Below are positions 30,342 through 43,470 of a DNA stretch of 64,000 bases, piece by piece. The stretch is from Chiua virens (lineage: Eukaryota; Basidiomycota; Agaricomycetes; Boletales; Boletaceae): NCBI GenBank assembly GCA_019787685.1, contig JAHNUO010000004.1, positions 1,798,001-1,862,000 on the forward strand, in the 5' to 3' direction. Position 1 is the first letter of the stretch. Each line of letters starts with the position of its first letter. A program made the translations under genes and the position numbers. The notes beneath the pieces are model-generated. The model saw only the letters and a list, made by a program, of their open reading frames with translations. It was not told where the DNA came from and made no database searches.

Positions 30342-31117
30342 TGCCGGGTCAATGCAGTCGAGTTGGGCTGGGGGTTACAAAGGAAACGGAAGAGTCGTTG
30401 AGAGCTCTTCACATCCACAAGCGGCCCGGATCCGTGAGGCCTTGATGTCCCGCTCGGGATTGAAAAACACACTTGAACTTGTCCGGACGGGTTTATCGAT
30501 GGCCGTGCGAGTACGTGCAATCACCGTACGCACGTTCAACGTTCAACGCCCGCTCTCAAGTGGACCGCGCCCACACACGACGAAAGTGGAGATCGCCCTC
30601 AGGTATGGAACGAGAGCTAGACATACGAATCGTCCTCATGATAAACTTTGTACTGCCCTCCACTAGCCGCACGGACCGTCGGACCGTCGGAATCGGACCA
30701 GCAATGTTTAGCAACAAAATTTCTGGTCCTGACATTACAAATGATGCACATAGTAACCAAAGTTGAGCGCTGAAATATGGTTCTATCACAAAAATCAACT
30801 ACATAGAATTCAAGGTGTCGTGCAGCGTTCCCGAAGTTGATACTGTGACATTGCTGATAAGACGGCAGCTCAAACATTGTTACATACATTGTAATTATGG
30901 ACTCGGATGGTGGACTTGGGTGTGGAGCATTTTAGTGCGTGCCGATATTCGAAGCTCACCGGTTATTGTCCAGGGATATTGCATAAGGCGATTAGTGGCC
31001 GAAGCTAATCGGTCCACAACCGCGTAAGTATTTACAAAGTACTTATAGCCACACGGTACATGCGTGTTCCGGCCTTTCAGGTTCGCGGTTCCACTCACCA
31101 GTTTGTAGGTCTAAAAA
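30342..31117. other. Divergent promoter region between GUT2 and the reductase gene
   Basis: 776 bp with no gene seen. The repeated GTACGTGCAATCACCGTACG-like stretch at about 30512-30532 contains a CGTACG palindrome; I cannot assign a factor to it. Confidence 0.4.
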
Positions 31118-32150
31118 ATGTCTTCGACGCTCCTTGAAAAACAACCAGTTGTTCTCATCACTGGGTGCTCCGAGGGCGGGATAGGATTTGCATTGTGCGT
31201 GTAGTCAATTCTGCCAACAATGGCATCCGAATTGTGTCCTTGAACTGACTAGTGTCGATTGACGAACTCAGGTGCGAGGAATTCGCTGTGCGAGGATGCA
31301 TCGTCTATGGGACAGCTCGAAAGCTCGAAAGTATGGAAGGATTCCGGCATCCCAACATCCGAAAACTCGTTCTCGATGTCACCAAAGGGGACGATGTTGA
31401 GCGCACGGTACAAACCATTCTTGCAGAAACCAACAAAATCGACGTCATCGTGAACAATGCTGGTGCATCGGCTATTGGTGAGTTCATATTTCCGGCAGAC
31501 TCTTCTATGGCAGTCCCGAGAATAAAACATTGGCTCGGATTTAGCACCTATTGCTGAAGCAACCATCGAACAAGTGCGAGATACTTTCGAATTGAACGCT
31601 TTTGGTGCTTTGCGAGTGTCGAATGCAGTCATACCTTCCATGTTCAAGCGCAGGGAGGGCGTGATTGTCAACATCGGTTCCATCTCGGGTAACATGTGAG
31701 TCTGACGAGCCTAAACAGTCCAACAGAATCGGTTGAATACTCCACAGAACGACGCCGTGGAATACACTGTATTCTGCTTCCAAGGCAGCTCTTCACTCCA
31801 TCTCGGAAGGTCTGGCGATGGAGTGCAAGCCATTTGGGGTCAAAGTCATGCTCGTCGCTCCAGGAACCGTGAAGTCCAACATCATAAAAAACCAGGTGGC
31901 GAACTTGACACTCTTACCCACGACCATGTTCAAGGACTACGAGTCAAAGATACGTCGGTGGATAAGTTGGAGTGATAGCAACAACATGGATACGAATGAG
32001 TTCGCGCAGAAAGTGGTGAACTCGACGTTGAGTGCGAGCCCACCGCCGTACATGACATTGGGTGGCAGTTCTACCTTCTTTTATTTCCTTCAACTTCTGC
32101 CCAGACAGTATGCCCTTAACATATTGTACGAAAGCATGATCCATTACTAG
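31118..32150 (+). CDS. Short-chain dehydrogenase/reductase, Ayr1-like (1-acyl-DHAP reductase type)
   Basis: Start ATG 31118 after an A-rich context (AAAAAATG). The exons join in frame: MSSTLLEKQPVVLITGCSEG with the cofactor motif TGCSEGGIG at residues 15-23, CEEFAVRGCIVYGTARKLES, the NNAG motif in IDVIVNNAGASAIG, TFELNAFGALRVSNAVIPSM, the catalytic Ser in VNIGSISGN, and Tyr-Lys of the YxxxK motif in TLYSASKAALHSISEGLAM. An Arg two residues after the Gly-rich turn suggests NADPH. The C-terminus is hydrophobic (FFYFLQLLPRQYALNILY), as in Ayr1-type enzymes of lipid particles and ER. The last stop is TAG 32148-32150. Substrate assignment is by resemblance only. The gene is intact. Confidence 0.85.
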
Positions 32151-32375
32151 TGCTGCTGTATTGGTTCATTCCTCCGCAGCTGTCATGCGTTCTTTTCCAT
32201 ATCCGATTCAGTCGCCACTGTTTCTCAGCGTTTACAGTGAAATCCCATTTGTTGATCTAGATGATAGGTATGATCCATTGACACATTCAGTAGTGCACGT
32301 ACAATTAACTTGAACCTCTGCTCGTCCATCTCCATCCCTAAATCCAGGTATCTATGCTCTAGTCTATTGTATCAT

Positions 32376-35300
32376 CTATACCTCAGCCGCTGAAGGAGCT
32401 GCTTGCACCACAATCAGCCCGTTTTGCGCTCCCGCCGACATTACGAATGCTGTCCCAACATCTCCAATCGTGTTTCGCACCATCTCGTAGGTCGCACATG
32501 TTTGTTGCTCCTCCGCTAGATGCCTCAACTCGTGTCGGATACCATCCTGGACGAACTGCGTCGACCGTCCAACGACAACCAGTACCCGCTGGTGTACCTC
32601 GCGAAGGTGTTTGACGCGCTGAAGAAGGGCATGCAGTGGTTGTGGATGCGAGAGGTCGGTAAATTCGATCCGCGAAAGCGCCGGTTGCAATGCCGGGTAC
32701 ATGTCCCTATCCACACTCGCCGACGCGTAACGCGACCATGTCAAGTCAGTCTGCCATCTCTGATTGCGATGGACCTGCCGTGTCTGGCTTGCCGCCGAAC
32801 GGCGCCTAGATACCATCTTCATCAACCGCACTGCTTCAGTTAGAATAATGGTATCAGGTACGGACCAGTGTGATAGACGTCCCAGTTTCCAGCTCTGGCT
32901 TTACCTCCACGACCGCTGATTCAGACCCTGCAAACAAACCCTGTACGGACCCCCTCCCCACTCGAACGACTGTAGCGCGCACCCTGGGGTTAGCACACAG
33001 CTGCACCACGAACTCGAGTGCGAGTCGATCATCTGGGCCACCAAAGAAGGGAAGCAGGATGTGCTGTCGACCGTTCGTGCCCGTATTATTCCCAAAATCT
33101 ACAAACAACGCCACGTCCGTTTTGCTGTGCTGAAAGACACCACGAACGAATTGCGAGTGTAGCGTCGATGCAGACTCGGAGGCGACCTTGGTCGATAGTC
33201 CAAAGAAGGTATCCAACGGGCAGGTTTCTGATCTTGGTACACAATGAGGATGAGACATCCCAGCTTCGGGTGGATCCGCTGGTGAACCAGACGTAGGTGA
33301 GATCCAGGGGATGAGGACGAACTGCGAGCCATGTCGTTGGGCGTGCTCGGTCACAGTGTTAGCCCACTCCTCTCGAGGTACGACAGACAACGATGCTGAA
33401 ACAGGAATGTCATTCTGTTCTCCAAACATCTCGAAGACGCCTAACAAAAGATCCGTGTTGATAAGCATTTCCGTCATGGCGGATTTCATTATTGTCGATG
33501 TACGCTCGGACAACTCGATGAGGCGGAGCGCATTCACCGATTGCGTCATCTTCGTATTTGACAATGCCAGGTCATCCGAGGTTGGAGAGAGGACCAGTTT
33601 CGTGAGTGCCATGATCCCTGACATATGATCAAATTCGTCGAGCACGACGGTGAATCGGCTGCGCCACTCTTCCGCGATGACGGCAACCTCGCCAACGGAG
33701 TGTGCCTTTTCGATATCGTCTGTGAACGACGTATTGACTACGCGAGTTGCAGAAGTAAACGTGCGATGCTTGGGTGGATAAATGAGATGGACGAGAAGCG
33801 TCGTTATGAAGCCGAGGATCCATGCTTCCAGGACTGAACATCGAGAATACCTGTGGCGTGAGGATGTCGGCAGATAGGCCGACATTAAGGACGATCAACC
33901 CCACTAACCTAGACGACGTTAACAGTCAGCAATGGCAGATGATCGTCCGAACGAAGCTTACCCCTTGCAACTCATGAGAGAACCGACGGCGGTTGCTTCA
34001 CGCCAGCTGAAACCAAGTGCCTTGGATGACAGAGTGCAACCAGGCAAATTTACCAGTAAAATCGAGAGCCGATATAGCAAACAGGAAACCCCATGCTTTC
34101 CCTGAGGGCGATTTCAGTATGAGGCCATACTTGTAAGGCAAACACATACCAGTGTTGAGTAAGCCCAAATTTGTGTTGAGCCCAGAAGTCGTGAAGTACT
34201 AGGTCCATTTAGAAAGACGGGGTGATAGACAGATTTTCAACGTACGAGGGGAAGGAACAAGGTTTGAACAATATCTTCCAGCCTTTCCGCAAAAGCAATG
34301 GATACACCACCCTCGCGAGGAATGATCATGCCTACTACGAACGCACCTGCGGAGCGAAACCATCGTGAATAAACGCATGACAAGTTGAGAGTGGTTGGCC
34401 CAAACACACCAAAAATAGCATTCACGCCAATGATGTCCATGAAGAAGGCAGATCCCCAAAGGACGAGCATTACTGCCGTCATGTAAAATGTGGTAGGTCC
34501 ACGAACGGTACTTCTCGTTTTCCTCGCTAGCCAAAGCAGTACCCATTTGACCGGGAGAAGCAGACATAGGACAAACGCCAGGCAGGCGAGGAATGTCCAC
34601 AACGCGGCCAGGTTCGATGTTGTGTTCACAAATGCGACGGCCAGCGCCAGAAGAGACCAACTGATGGCATCGTTTGCAACGGCTGCGGATAACACAATGA
34701 CCCCAACTGTCGTGTCACGTATCTTGAGCGTGGAGAAGATACGGCAGAGTAGCGGGAAGGCAGTAATCGAATATGACATAGGCGATGAACATCATCAAAT
34801 ACTTGAAGTCCGTGGACGGTCCAATGAGATAGTGGTATATCGCGACAGATATACCGCATCCGATGCTGAACGAAAGTAAAACACCTGCGAGTGATACCAC
34901 AACTGATAGCCGTACATTTCTCCGAACAATGCTCCAGTCGATTTCGAGGCCGATAACGAAAAGGAAAAGACACAGTCCGATTTTGGCAGTGAGAGAAAGA
35001 TATGGCAGCGAAGCGGAAGGAAAGATGTGATCTGTAAAACCAGGAATTCGGCCAAATGCACTTGGTCCTTGAACCAAGAATGAGAACCCTTCAATCCAAT
35101 GAACCGAACAACTAAATTACCTAGTAAAATGCCTGCGAGGATATCGGATATCATACGGGGCTGCTTGATTTTTCTCAGTATCGAACAAAGCAGCTGAGCC
35201 GTCATCATGATGATACCTGTCATTGCCTAAGTACCAACGCAAGACGAAACCCGAAGAACGCACCAAGTTGGATGATCCAAAGTGTCAATGGATTCGTAGC

Positions 35301-35453
35301 GTTGTACCCACTTGGGTTCTCGCCACTCATAAGACCACCCTGGAAGGGAGCGATTGTGAGTCTCATTCGATGCATGAAGAAAGCTTCAGCCTTGCCTGGA
35401 CAGTCATATCTCCCCTTGGGCGGATGTGTAGGATGTTGAGAGGGGCATCCCAT
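32376..35453 (-). pseudogene. Kha1-type K+/H+ antiporter, tandem copy A, frame-broken
   Basis: A CPA2-family exchanger. The start may be ATG 35453 (MGCPSQHPTHPPKGRYDCPG) or an internal Met upstream of GGLMSGENPSGYNATNPLTL. Membrane part: GIIMMTAQLLCSILRKIKQP, ILAGILLG, GPSAFGRIPGFTDHIFP, YLSLTAKIGLCLFLFVIGLE, then SYSITAFPLLCRIFSTLKIR, VANDAISWSLLALAVAF, VNAIFGVF, VVGMIIPREGGVSIAFAERL and ELIVLN-type GLIVLNVGLSADILTP. The soluble C-terminal part is an open frame of 343 codons (33885-32854) and the last exon ends at 32376. Two extra bases relative to copy B break it: near 34775 (after LMMFI) and near 33832 (after QVFSMF). In yeast Kha1 acts in Golgi/endosomal pH and K+ balance. It could also be a functional gene with assembly indels. 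Confidence 0.8.
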
Positions 35454-38125
35454 GAAAGCTCGCTAACCATTGTAAATTTTGCCCCGCGTGCATTATGGAA
35501 GGGTGCCTCTTCTTTTATCTTGCAGGACTGCAGGATACGGTCACTGAAACCGGAGATCGCACACGCACAGCCTACTCTCACAAACCTAAATTTTTTTGTC
35601 TAGACCTGTCCGAAACGGTTACGCCGCCGTTCCGATCAGAAAATGGATGCTCGAGAGAGCAGATTGGTATTCCGAAACGTCCCGTTCGAGGCCATTCGCG
35701 CTTCAAAGCTCCGAACGGGTCCAAGGGAAGTGTCTTTGTGTCAGCCTCAGCAAAGAATGAGCAGGAAACCAGTCTGTTTGTGCGGCTAGGGGCCCTAGGG
35801 TATAGGGTGACCGGGTGAGTCTGCCTTTGGCGGTAAATTAAACGTCCCTGCCTATGATACGGCGCGTCTGAATCCATTTATGTACTGTGGGCCTGCTTGG
35901 CTGAGCCGGACGTGACGAAGCGTGCTCTGCAGCGAGGATGTTTACGCCTGAACGGCACATGTAGCCGTGAATGAATGATGGAAACGCTGGAAATGGCACT
36001 GGCAGGACGAACCTGTGTCAGTATTGTCCAGAAAGCATGGGAAACGGGCCTGAAGATCTGTTCCTTGAACCTTTTCATCACCCTGGTTTCGCAAGAGTCT
36101 GAGTTGCTAGCAGTGGGATTTGTTTGGTTTGTAGTGATGAATCAGTTTGGATACTACTAGTAGACGGCCATTAGTAAGTGGCACTGAACTTGTCAAGTAA
36201 CCGCCAAAGAAAGGAATTCAATGGTGTTGGTCATCCAACCGCGGTTGAAGCGAACCTTGCGTTTCTTTGACAAATAGTTCACGTTATTGATGTTAGAATG
36301 GGCAACGATCGGGCTTCTTCGGAAATATCTACGTAGCAGTGAGTCACCATTGTTCATTGCGGCGAACTCACAGTGAGCGCAGGACCTACTGACGGAGATT
36401 TGAACGGGGAAGTGTTTTGCGACGACTCTGAATAGACACCGTCGTGCTCCGCGGCGCCACTCTGTATCGCACCGTTGGCACGGTCGTACCAACCCATTCC
36501 AACTTGAACGTGGCACGTATGCATGACGTGCGGCGTGGCGACACGAGCCAACATTTCCATTCCGGCGTCACTGGAACATATGCCAACTGTCATTCATTCA
36601 TCGCCCGTTGAATTTGCTGACGAGTACAACCAGGACCAAGCGTGCAACGTCCCGGTCCTGCAGGCTGACCGCGTACGAACCGACCCTGCCTAGTACTCAC
36701 AGGCTATTTACATTACATGCATCATGAGGCATGAAGGGCTCTCCTTCAAGGCTTCAAGTCAGTGGCAAGACCATATCCGCTTCTGAATGATAATGAGTTC
36801 TTCTCACTAGAGGTAAGCACCGCCGGGCTTGCATTTGAAACAAGAATCGATCAATTCATAGTTCTCTCAGATGGGCCTGCGACCCAGTGTCTTCTGCTCA
36901 ACCGTGTAAACCACTTTGCAGTTGAGGTCACAGACAACCGTTTCCTTGGTCCAACAACGACGCTTACGGAAGACCAGTTGCATTGTCAGATGAGTCAGAA
37001 CCACAGGCTGAATGACTGATAAACGTACGAGTATGTACTTATTCAACGCGCCTGGCTCCACGAAACGTTAAGATCAGACAACGTTCGAACACATCTCGAT
37101 TGGAGCTCCAACACTCCACTCTTCTTCATTCACTGAATCCGACTCGCCGACTCATTCTCGTGGGTCCGTTTCACATCGTTATTGATCCCTCGTCCCTCGC
37201 CCTCACCCTGTGTCTTACGAACCACCGTGTCACCGCCGCGAGGGGTGTGCCAAACCTGACGGTGACTTATTACACTTCAATGAGATTGCGATCGCCCCTT
37301 CCGTCTGTGCGAAAGACCGTCGCTCTGCGTTTTCGTATCGTACGAAAGAACCGCGTACTAACCACGCAAGATGGGAAGAAATTGTGCCAGTTCCCAACGT
37401 GCCCTGGGTAGGAACGCATCTCCCTATCACCACCGCCGTTATCGTTATCGTTATCGTACTCCAATATCGATTACCTGATCCAACCCACGACCGCACTGGC
37501 AACTTGAGACAAAATTCGAGCCTAGTACGAAGAACCGGTCGCGGGAGTTGATTCTTCCGTAATGAATCGTATCATCATTCAATAGAGTCACAATAGTGAG
37601 ATCAGGATTTTCCACATACAGCGCGCAACACTGAAAACCGACAAAGACACGGAATCGGCCCTGGATTCTTGGCTTTCGTCGTCGATGCCATCTATGTACA
37701 ACAGTGCCAGAAATCTACGACGATAGTTCAAAACGCGTCGTTGTGATAAAACTTACTCAGATCAAATCCTGATGACTAACTTGAAAGAGATCACGTGACT
37801 CGGGGATGCCAGTTACGCATGGACATGATTGGTAAGGGGTTCAGACGTACCTCAGTGATCAAGTACTTAGCACTTAGTCCTTGATGAATGCATGACCTAG
37901 TCATTGAGCTACGACGTATGGCTCTGACAGTATGAAAGAGTTGGGAACACTCAGCAGGGCCTGCTACTAGAAAAGACAGTGTCACTGGTTATTACTAGTA
38001 AACATTGATCAAATTACAGCAGCGACAATAAAAAAAAGCTCCCGCCAAACCATTGGATATTAGACACCAAGAAAATAAATCTCAAGGATCACCATAGGGA
38101 CATGGCACTAGTCTGAAGCATTAGA
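35454..38125. other. 2.7-kb spacer between the two antiporter copies
   Basis: Only short frames are seen (up to about 113 codons), none with recognisable motifs. The left part should hold the promoter of copy A and the right end the terminator of copy B. No repeat or transposon ends are visible. Confidence 0.4.
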
Positions 38126-41100
38126 CTAGGCCTCCGCCAAAGACTCTTCCGCCGCCTGTACGACGATTACCCCGTTCTGCGCTCCGGGCGACATCACAAA
38201 CGCCGTACCGACATCCCCAATCGTGCTCCACACCATCTCGTGGCCGGTACACTTTTGCGCCTCCGCGAGTTGCTTCAGTTCTTGCTCAAGGCCCTGTTGA
38301 ACGAACTTGCGCGACCGTCCGGCGACGACTAGTAACCGCCGATGCGTCTCTCGGAGCTGCTTGGCACGCTGAACGAGCGTGTGCAACGGCAACGATTGCG
38401 AGAGCGAATCAAACGCAATGCGCGATAGAGTCGACCGCAGTTGGGGGTACGCGTCCTTCTCAAACGTGGGGGTTGCATAGCGTGACCATGTCAAATCGTC
38501 CGCCGTCTCCGATTGCAAGAGATACTCTGTATTCACATGTCCGTACACGGTGTTGGCAAAGGCGGGGAGCTGTAGCAGACGGATGCATCACGTCAGTCGC
38601 TGTACGAGCAATGATTACTGTTTACGCACCGATGGCCCAGACTCCATTTTCTCATCAACCATGGCCGCTTCCGGCTTCGCGACTACAGGCTGCTTGGACC
38701 GCTTTCCTACTCGAATGACAGTAGCGCTGATCCTTGGGTTAGCGCACAGTTGCACCACAAACTCGAGAGCGAGCCGGTCGTCTGGGCCGCCAAAGAAGGG
38801 AAGTAAGATATGTTGTTGACCATTCGTGCCTGCGTTATCGCCCATGTCGACAAAGAGAGCCACATCCGTCTTGCTGTGCCTAAAGACACCACGGACAAAT
38901 TGCGAATGCAAGGTCGGTGCAGAGTTGTCTTTGACCGAGAGTCTGAAGAAGGCATCAAAGGGGGTCGATTCCGATCTCGATCCAGCTTCCGAGGCATCTG
39001 AAGGACCCAACGAAGGTGGAATCCAGGGGAGGAGGAGGAGCTGCGAAGCATGCCTCTCCGCGAATTCTGCCACTGTGTGAGCCCACTCTTCGTGCGATGC
39101 GACAGACAACGAAGTGGAAACAGGAATGTCGCTCTGCTCTCCAAACATCTTGAAGACGCCTAATAAAGGATCGGTGCGAGTGAGCGTCTCTGTCATTGCA
39201 GATTTCATCTGCGTCGATGTACGCTCCGATAATTCAATAAGGCGAAGTGCGCTCAGTGTCGTCGTTCTGGACTTCCTGACAAGAGACCCCACATCCTCCG
39301 AGATGGGAGGCGAGACCAACTTCGTGAGTGCCATAATCCCAGGCATATGGTTGAATTCGTCTAGCACCACAGCAAATTTGTACCGCCAATCCTCGTCCTC
39401 CAGGTCAGAAGCATCGCTAAAGGATTTCGCCTTATCCTCAGTACTCTTGCGTGGCGTATGTCCGACACCAGTACCAAGCGCAAAAGTGCGAACATGGGGG
39501 GGATAGAAGAAATTGACAAGAGGGGTTGTCATAAATGTAATGATCAACGCTTCCAGGACGAAGATGGAGAACACTTCTCGCGAGAGGATTCCCGCAGAAA
39601 GCCCGATATTGAGGACGATGAGCTCCACCAAACTACCGAACAATGAGAAAAACGAAGCGTTTGCTTGGGTGAAACGTACCCTTTACAGCTCATGAGAGAA
39701 CCGACGGCGGTCGCTTCGCGCCAGCTGAAGCCAAGTGCCCTGGATGACAACGTGCAACCAGTGAATTTACCGGTGAAATCAAGAGCCGCGATGGCAAAGA
39801 CAAAGCCCCATGCTGTCCCTAAAGGCAGCATTTCAATACGAGGTCACACAAGCAGGACAAACACGTACCAGTATTGAGCAATCCCAGGTTTGTGTTGAGC
39901 CCGGAAATCGTAAAGTACTATACGCCCCTTAGAAAAATCGAACAGCGCGCGGATTTTTACTTACGAGGGGAATGAAAATGATTTGAACCATGTCTTCCAG
40001 TTTCTCGACAAAGGCAATGGATATACCACCCTCACGAGGAACGATGGTGCCCACCACGAATGCACCTACGAGCTCAAATGTGTAGTACCCAATATGACAA
40101 AGTTGCGTGAGCGAAACGTACCGAAAATCGCGTTCACGCCGACAATGTCGGTAAAGAACGCAGAGCCCCAAAGAACAAGCATGACCAGTGTCATGTAAAC
40201 CATGGTAGGCCCGTGGACAGTGCTTCCCGTCTTCCTTGCTAACCAAAGCAGTAGGTATTTCATCGGAAAGAGGAGGAACAGAGTATATGCCACGCATGTA
40301 AGGAAGGTCCAGAGGGCAGTGAGACCCGATGACGCATTTACAAGCGCGACAGCCAACGCGAGAAGACTCCATCCGATAACATCGTTCGCGACACCTGCGG
40401 ACAGTGCGATGAGGCCGACCGTCGTGTCGAGCAATTGGAGTGAGCTGAGGATACGACAAAGAACCGGGAACGCGGTGATCGAGTACGACACGCCGATGAA
40501 CAGCATGAAATAATGGTAGTTTGCAGTTAACCCGGTGAAGTTCTGGTATATGGCGGCAGACATGCCACAACCAATGGCAAAGGGAAACACTACGCCCGTG
40601 AGGGAGACTGTGACCGCCAAGCGTGCATTCCGTCGGATGAGGCCAGGGTCGATTTCAAGACCAATAATGAAGAGGAAAAGACACAGTCCAATATTGGCGG
40701 TGAGCGATAGGTACGGGATGGAGTTTGTGGGAAAGATGTGGTTCGTAAAGCCCGGGATGCGACCAAACGCAGTGGGGCCTTGAATCGATAATGTGAACGT
40801 CAAGTGGACAAACGAAGTGACGGGCCGAATTACCGAGTAGGATACCCCCTATAATTTCGGCGATGACGCGGGGTTGTTTGATTTTCGCTAGAAACAAACC
40901 GAGCAACTGGGCCATCATAATGATGATGCCTGTGCAGGTATGCTGGTGAGTGCCGACGAAGGAGGTAAAGAGAAAAAAGGTTGACGCACCTAGTTGAATG
41001 GCCCATAGTCTCAGTGGATCGGATGTATTGAACTGAGTTGGATCTTGGCCTGTCAGGAGACCACCCTAGAGAGTTCAGACGCATGAGCAAGCGTGCGTCA

Positions 41101-41197
41101 TGTCGAACGCAAGGTGCAGACGAACCTGGCCCGCAACCGCCCTCTTGGCAAAGAAACTCCCGAAGGCGGAGATAGTCGCACTAGAAATCTCTCCCAT
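38126..41197 (-). CDS. Kha1-type K+/H+ antiporter, tandem copy B, intact
   Basis: ATG 41197 gives MGEISSATISAFGSFFAKRA and VAGQ, spliced to GGLLTGQDPTQFNTSDPLRL. Then IIMMAQLLGLFLAKIKQPRV, IGGILLG, GPTAFGRIPGFTNHIFP, YLSLTANIGLCLFLFIIGLE and a 245-codon run carrying the GVSYSITAFPVLCRILSS, GVANDVIGWSLLALAVAL and MLVLWGSAFFTDIVGVNAIF helices. Further exons: GAFVVGTIVPREGGISIAFV, YFTISGLNTNLGLLNTG and LVELIVLNIGLSAGILSREV. The cytosolic C-terminal half (39643-38615) has DEFNHMPGIMALTKLVSPP and PFFGGPDDRLALEFVVQLCA, resembling a nucleotide-binding/USP-like regulatory domain. The stop is at 38126. Family role: K+/H+ exchange in Golgi or endosomes. All frames and introns agree, so this is the working copy of the pair. 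Confidence 0.9.
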
Positions 41198-43470
41198 GGC
41201 GTTGCTCGAACGCGCAGCGATGTCAAAGGCACAGTCGACCTTATAAATGATGTCGGTAACTTTAGCAGTACAAATTTAGGTTGAACCAGGTGCGTTAGGG
41301 GGTGCCTGTCGACCACGCGCGGAGGCTCCCAAAAAATGCAACTGATGATGTCGTGTGGCAAAGAGACAAAAGGTAGGACCAGTAACTTACCAACGCAGCT
41401 TTAATAAGAATGCGGCAAGGATCAGCGCTCCAACGTGAGACACGCCAGTTTGAGTGGGGCCCTGTCGTCTTCATACGCAGACGTTGACACAGATATGTTG
41501 CAACCCCACTGTCAACTTTGAAAGCCATTCGATTGTCGCTTGAGCTCAATTGAATCATCATCGATCATCCAGCAGACACACGACTGACAGAAAAATCAAC
41601 TCCACACAGTTTCCCGTGTCCATGTGCGACCACCAGCATCGCTCAAGGAACAATCAGCAAAGGTAAATAGATTATAGGGCTGACGAGTCCCCGCGGATTC
41701 AATTGACAAGAACTTCATATGCGCCATGGCTGTGTTTTCCCATCCCACCCTAAACCTTGCAGCACTGACTCAGGAACACTTGGTTGCTATATACATGTCG
41801 GCCCTGTGACGATGACACATTTGTTATGGACGGTACCAATGATTGCTTCGTCGAAGCCCTCTGAGAATGAGATATTCGTTGTCCTCCCCCCTCGTGCCTC
41901 CTCAGTGTTTCGACGTTCAGATTCAAATTTTCGGTTGGCGTTGCAACTCAATCCGAAAATAATCATCAAGGTGATTTGGAGGTGACAACGACCCACACAT
42001 GCACCGGGAAACAGATCAATCGCTACCATCATACACCACTTGCGATTTTCCCTCGGTAAGAAACCCACGAGTTTCCGTGTTGCGCAGTCAAGTGTGTTTT
42101 TGGTCACTCTTCTCCTCCGGTCGTTTTCTAAACTGTCGCATAGTCTATTCCATCGATCAATCCTCGAGGTAATTCTGTAAGAGAGAGTAACGAACGTGAA
42201 CAGTCTCGCTGAGCGAGTACTTCTATTTTTGACATGCCGTGGATTTGTCAGCGGCCGCCATCAAGTTTCTCAGCAGTGTCTTCCGACACTCACACGAGTC
42301 ACACCCACGGGGGTAGCACCGATTACTGCAGAGACGAGAGGGTGAGTGACTATCCCCCATTTAGAGAATGAAAGAAAAACTAAAACGGTGACCACCGCGG
42401 CAGTGAAACTACCAGATTGTCAATTCGTGACCGTACACGTCTGTCGCTCTCTACAGGTCGGGGTCCCGTGATCACATGCGCACCTGCGGATTTTGATCTC
42501 ACGAGGCGGACGTATCGTAGCCAGTCAACGTAACCTCAAGTTCACCCCACTCGGACACCGGACTTTGTTGAAACCTGTCGGGGTCATCATTTCCCCGCTA
42601 GTTCATATTTGGGATTGGATCGGACGTTCTGGTCTGGTAATAGTCAATGTCCGTGATCAGCGGAGAGGTGACCATTGAAATAGACGGACCACTACTCAGC
42701 AATCGATCGAACTCATCCCCTTGCTCGGTCACCCTGGGCCATCATCACAAAGCCGTCACACTGGAGTCTAGACAAGGTGAGTTCCATAGATATAGTTGGT
42801 CTTGACATGGAATTTTGATTGTGATCCGTCTGAAATGATAATCGACCAATCGGAGTTATGATGGCTATACACTTACCACTCCGAGAGTACTTCAGACCTC
42901 CATGCCTGATATAGCCAACTTCTTTGAAACGGTGCGAAAACAACTTGAGCTTCCAGTGGGAATGGATTCTCTGGATGCTTCGGCCAAGTGTTGTGCAGTG
43001 CAGAGACTTCTCGCTAATTGTCATTGATGCTCGGCAAACCATTGACCCTTGATGAACGAAGCGGCTCTCAGGAAAAAAAAAGTGTGGAGAGGCCCCACTT
43101 GAGGCACGTTTGAACAAGATTCAGACATGCCAGGTGGTCCTATGACACCATCAAATATTCTGGGGGCATCACGTTTCAGTGGTTCTCCGATTGAGCAAAA
43201 CATACCTTTTTCTAGTGCAGGACGATGAGGATAAATATGATTCAAAGGAGAGCAGCGGTCGTCCATATACATAGTTGATATGAAGTCTAGCTGCAACGCC
43301 TCTGAAGTTGACCGGCACTTCATTGTGACCGGCCAGCAAGAAGCGGTGGCGCTGCGGTTAGCTAACCCGCGCCATACACGTGGATTCGATCCGAAACGTA
43401 TTTAACCTGCCCCACCCCTCATTTCTCCTGACTCAATTCTCATTTCCGCACCCTCACAAGCAAGAAGACG
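41198..43470. other. 2.3-kb intergenic stretch
   Basis: No gene is supported; frames are short and without family signals. It contains the divergent promoters of antiporter B and of the CYSTM gene, and the tRNA-like hairpin listed separately. Confidence 0.4.
43345..43400 (+). other. Palindromic hairpin with a tRNA B-box-like motif
   Basis: GGCGCTGCGGTTAGCTAACC followed by CGCGCC can fold into a stem with a perfect GGTTAGCTAACC palindrome, and GGATTCGATCC downstream matches the pol III B-box consensus. Acceptor and T-stem pairing do not work, so it is not a functional tRNA as written. It may be a tRNA relic or SINE head, or chance. Confidence 0.25.

Noticed and set aside
43345..43400. Functional tRNA gene
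   Set aside because: B box present but the T stem and acceptor stem do not pair and no anticodon arm can be drawn.
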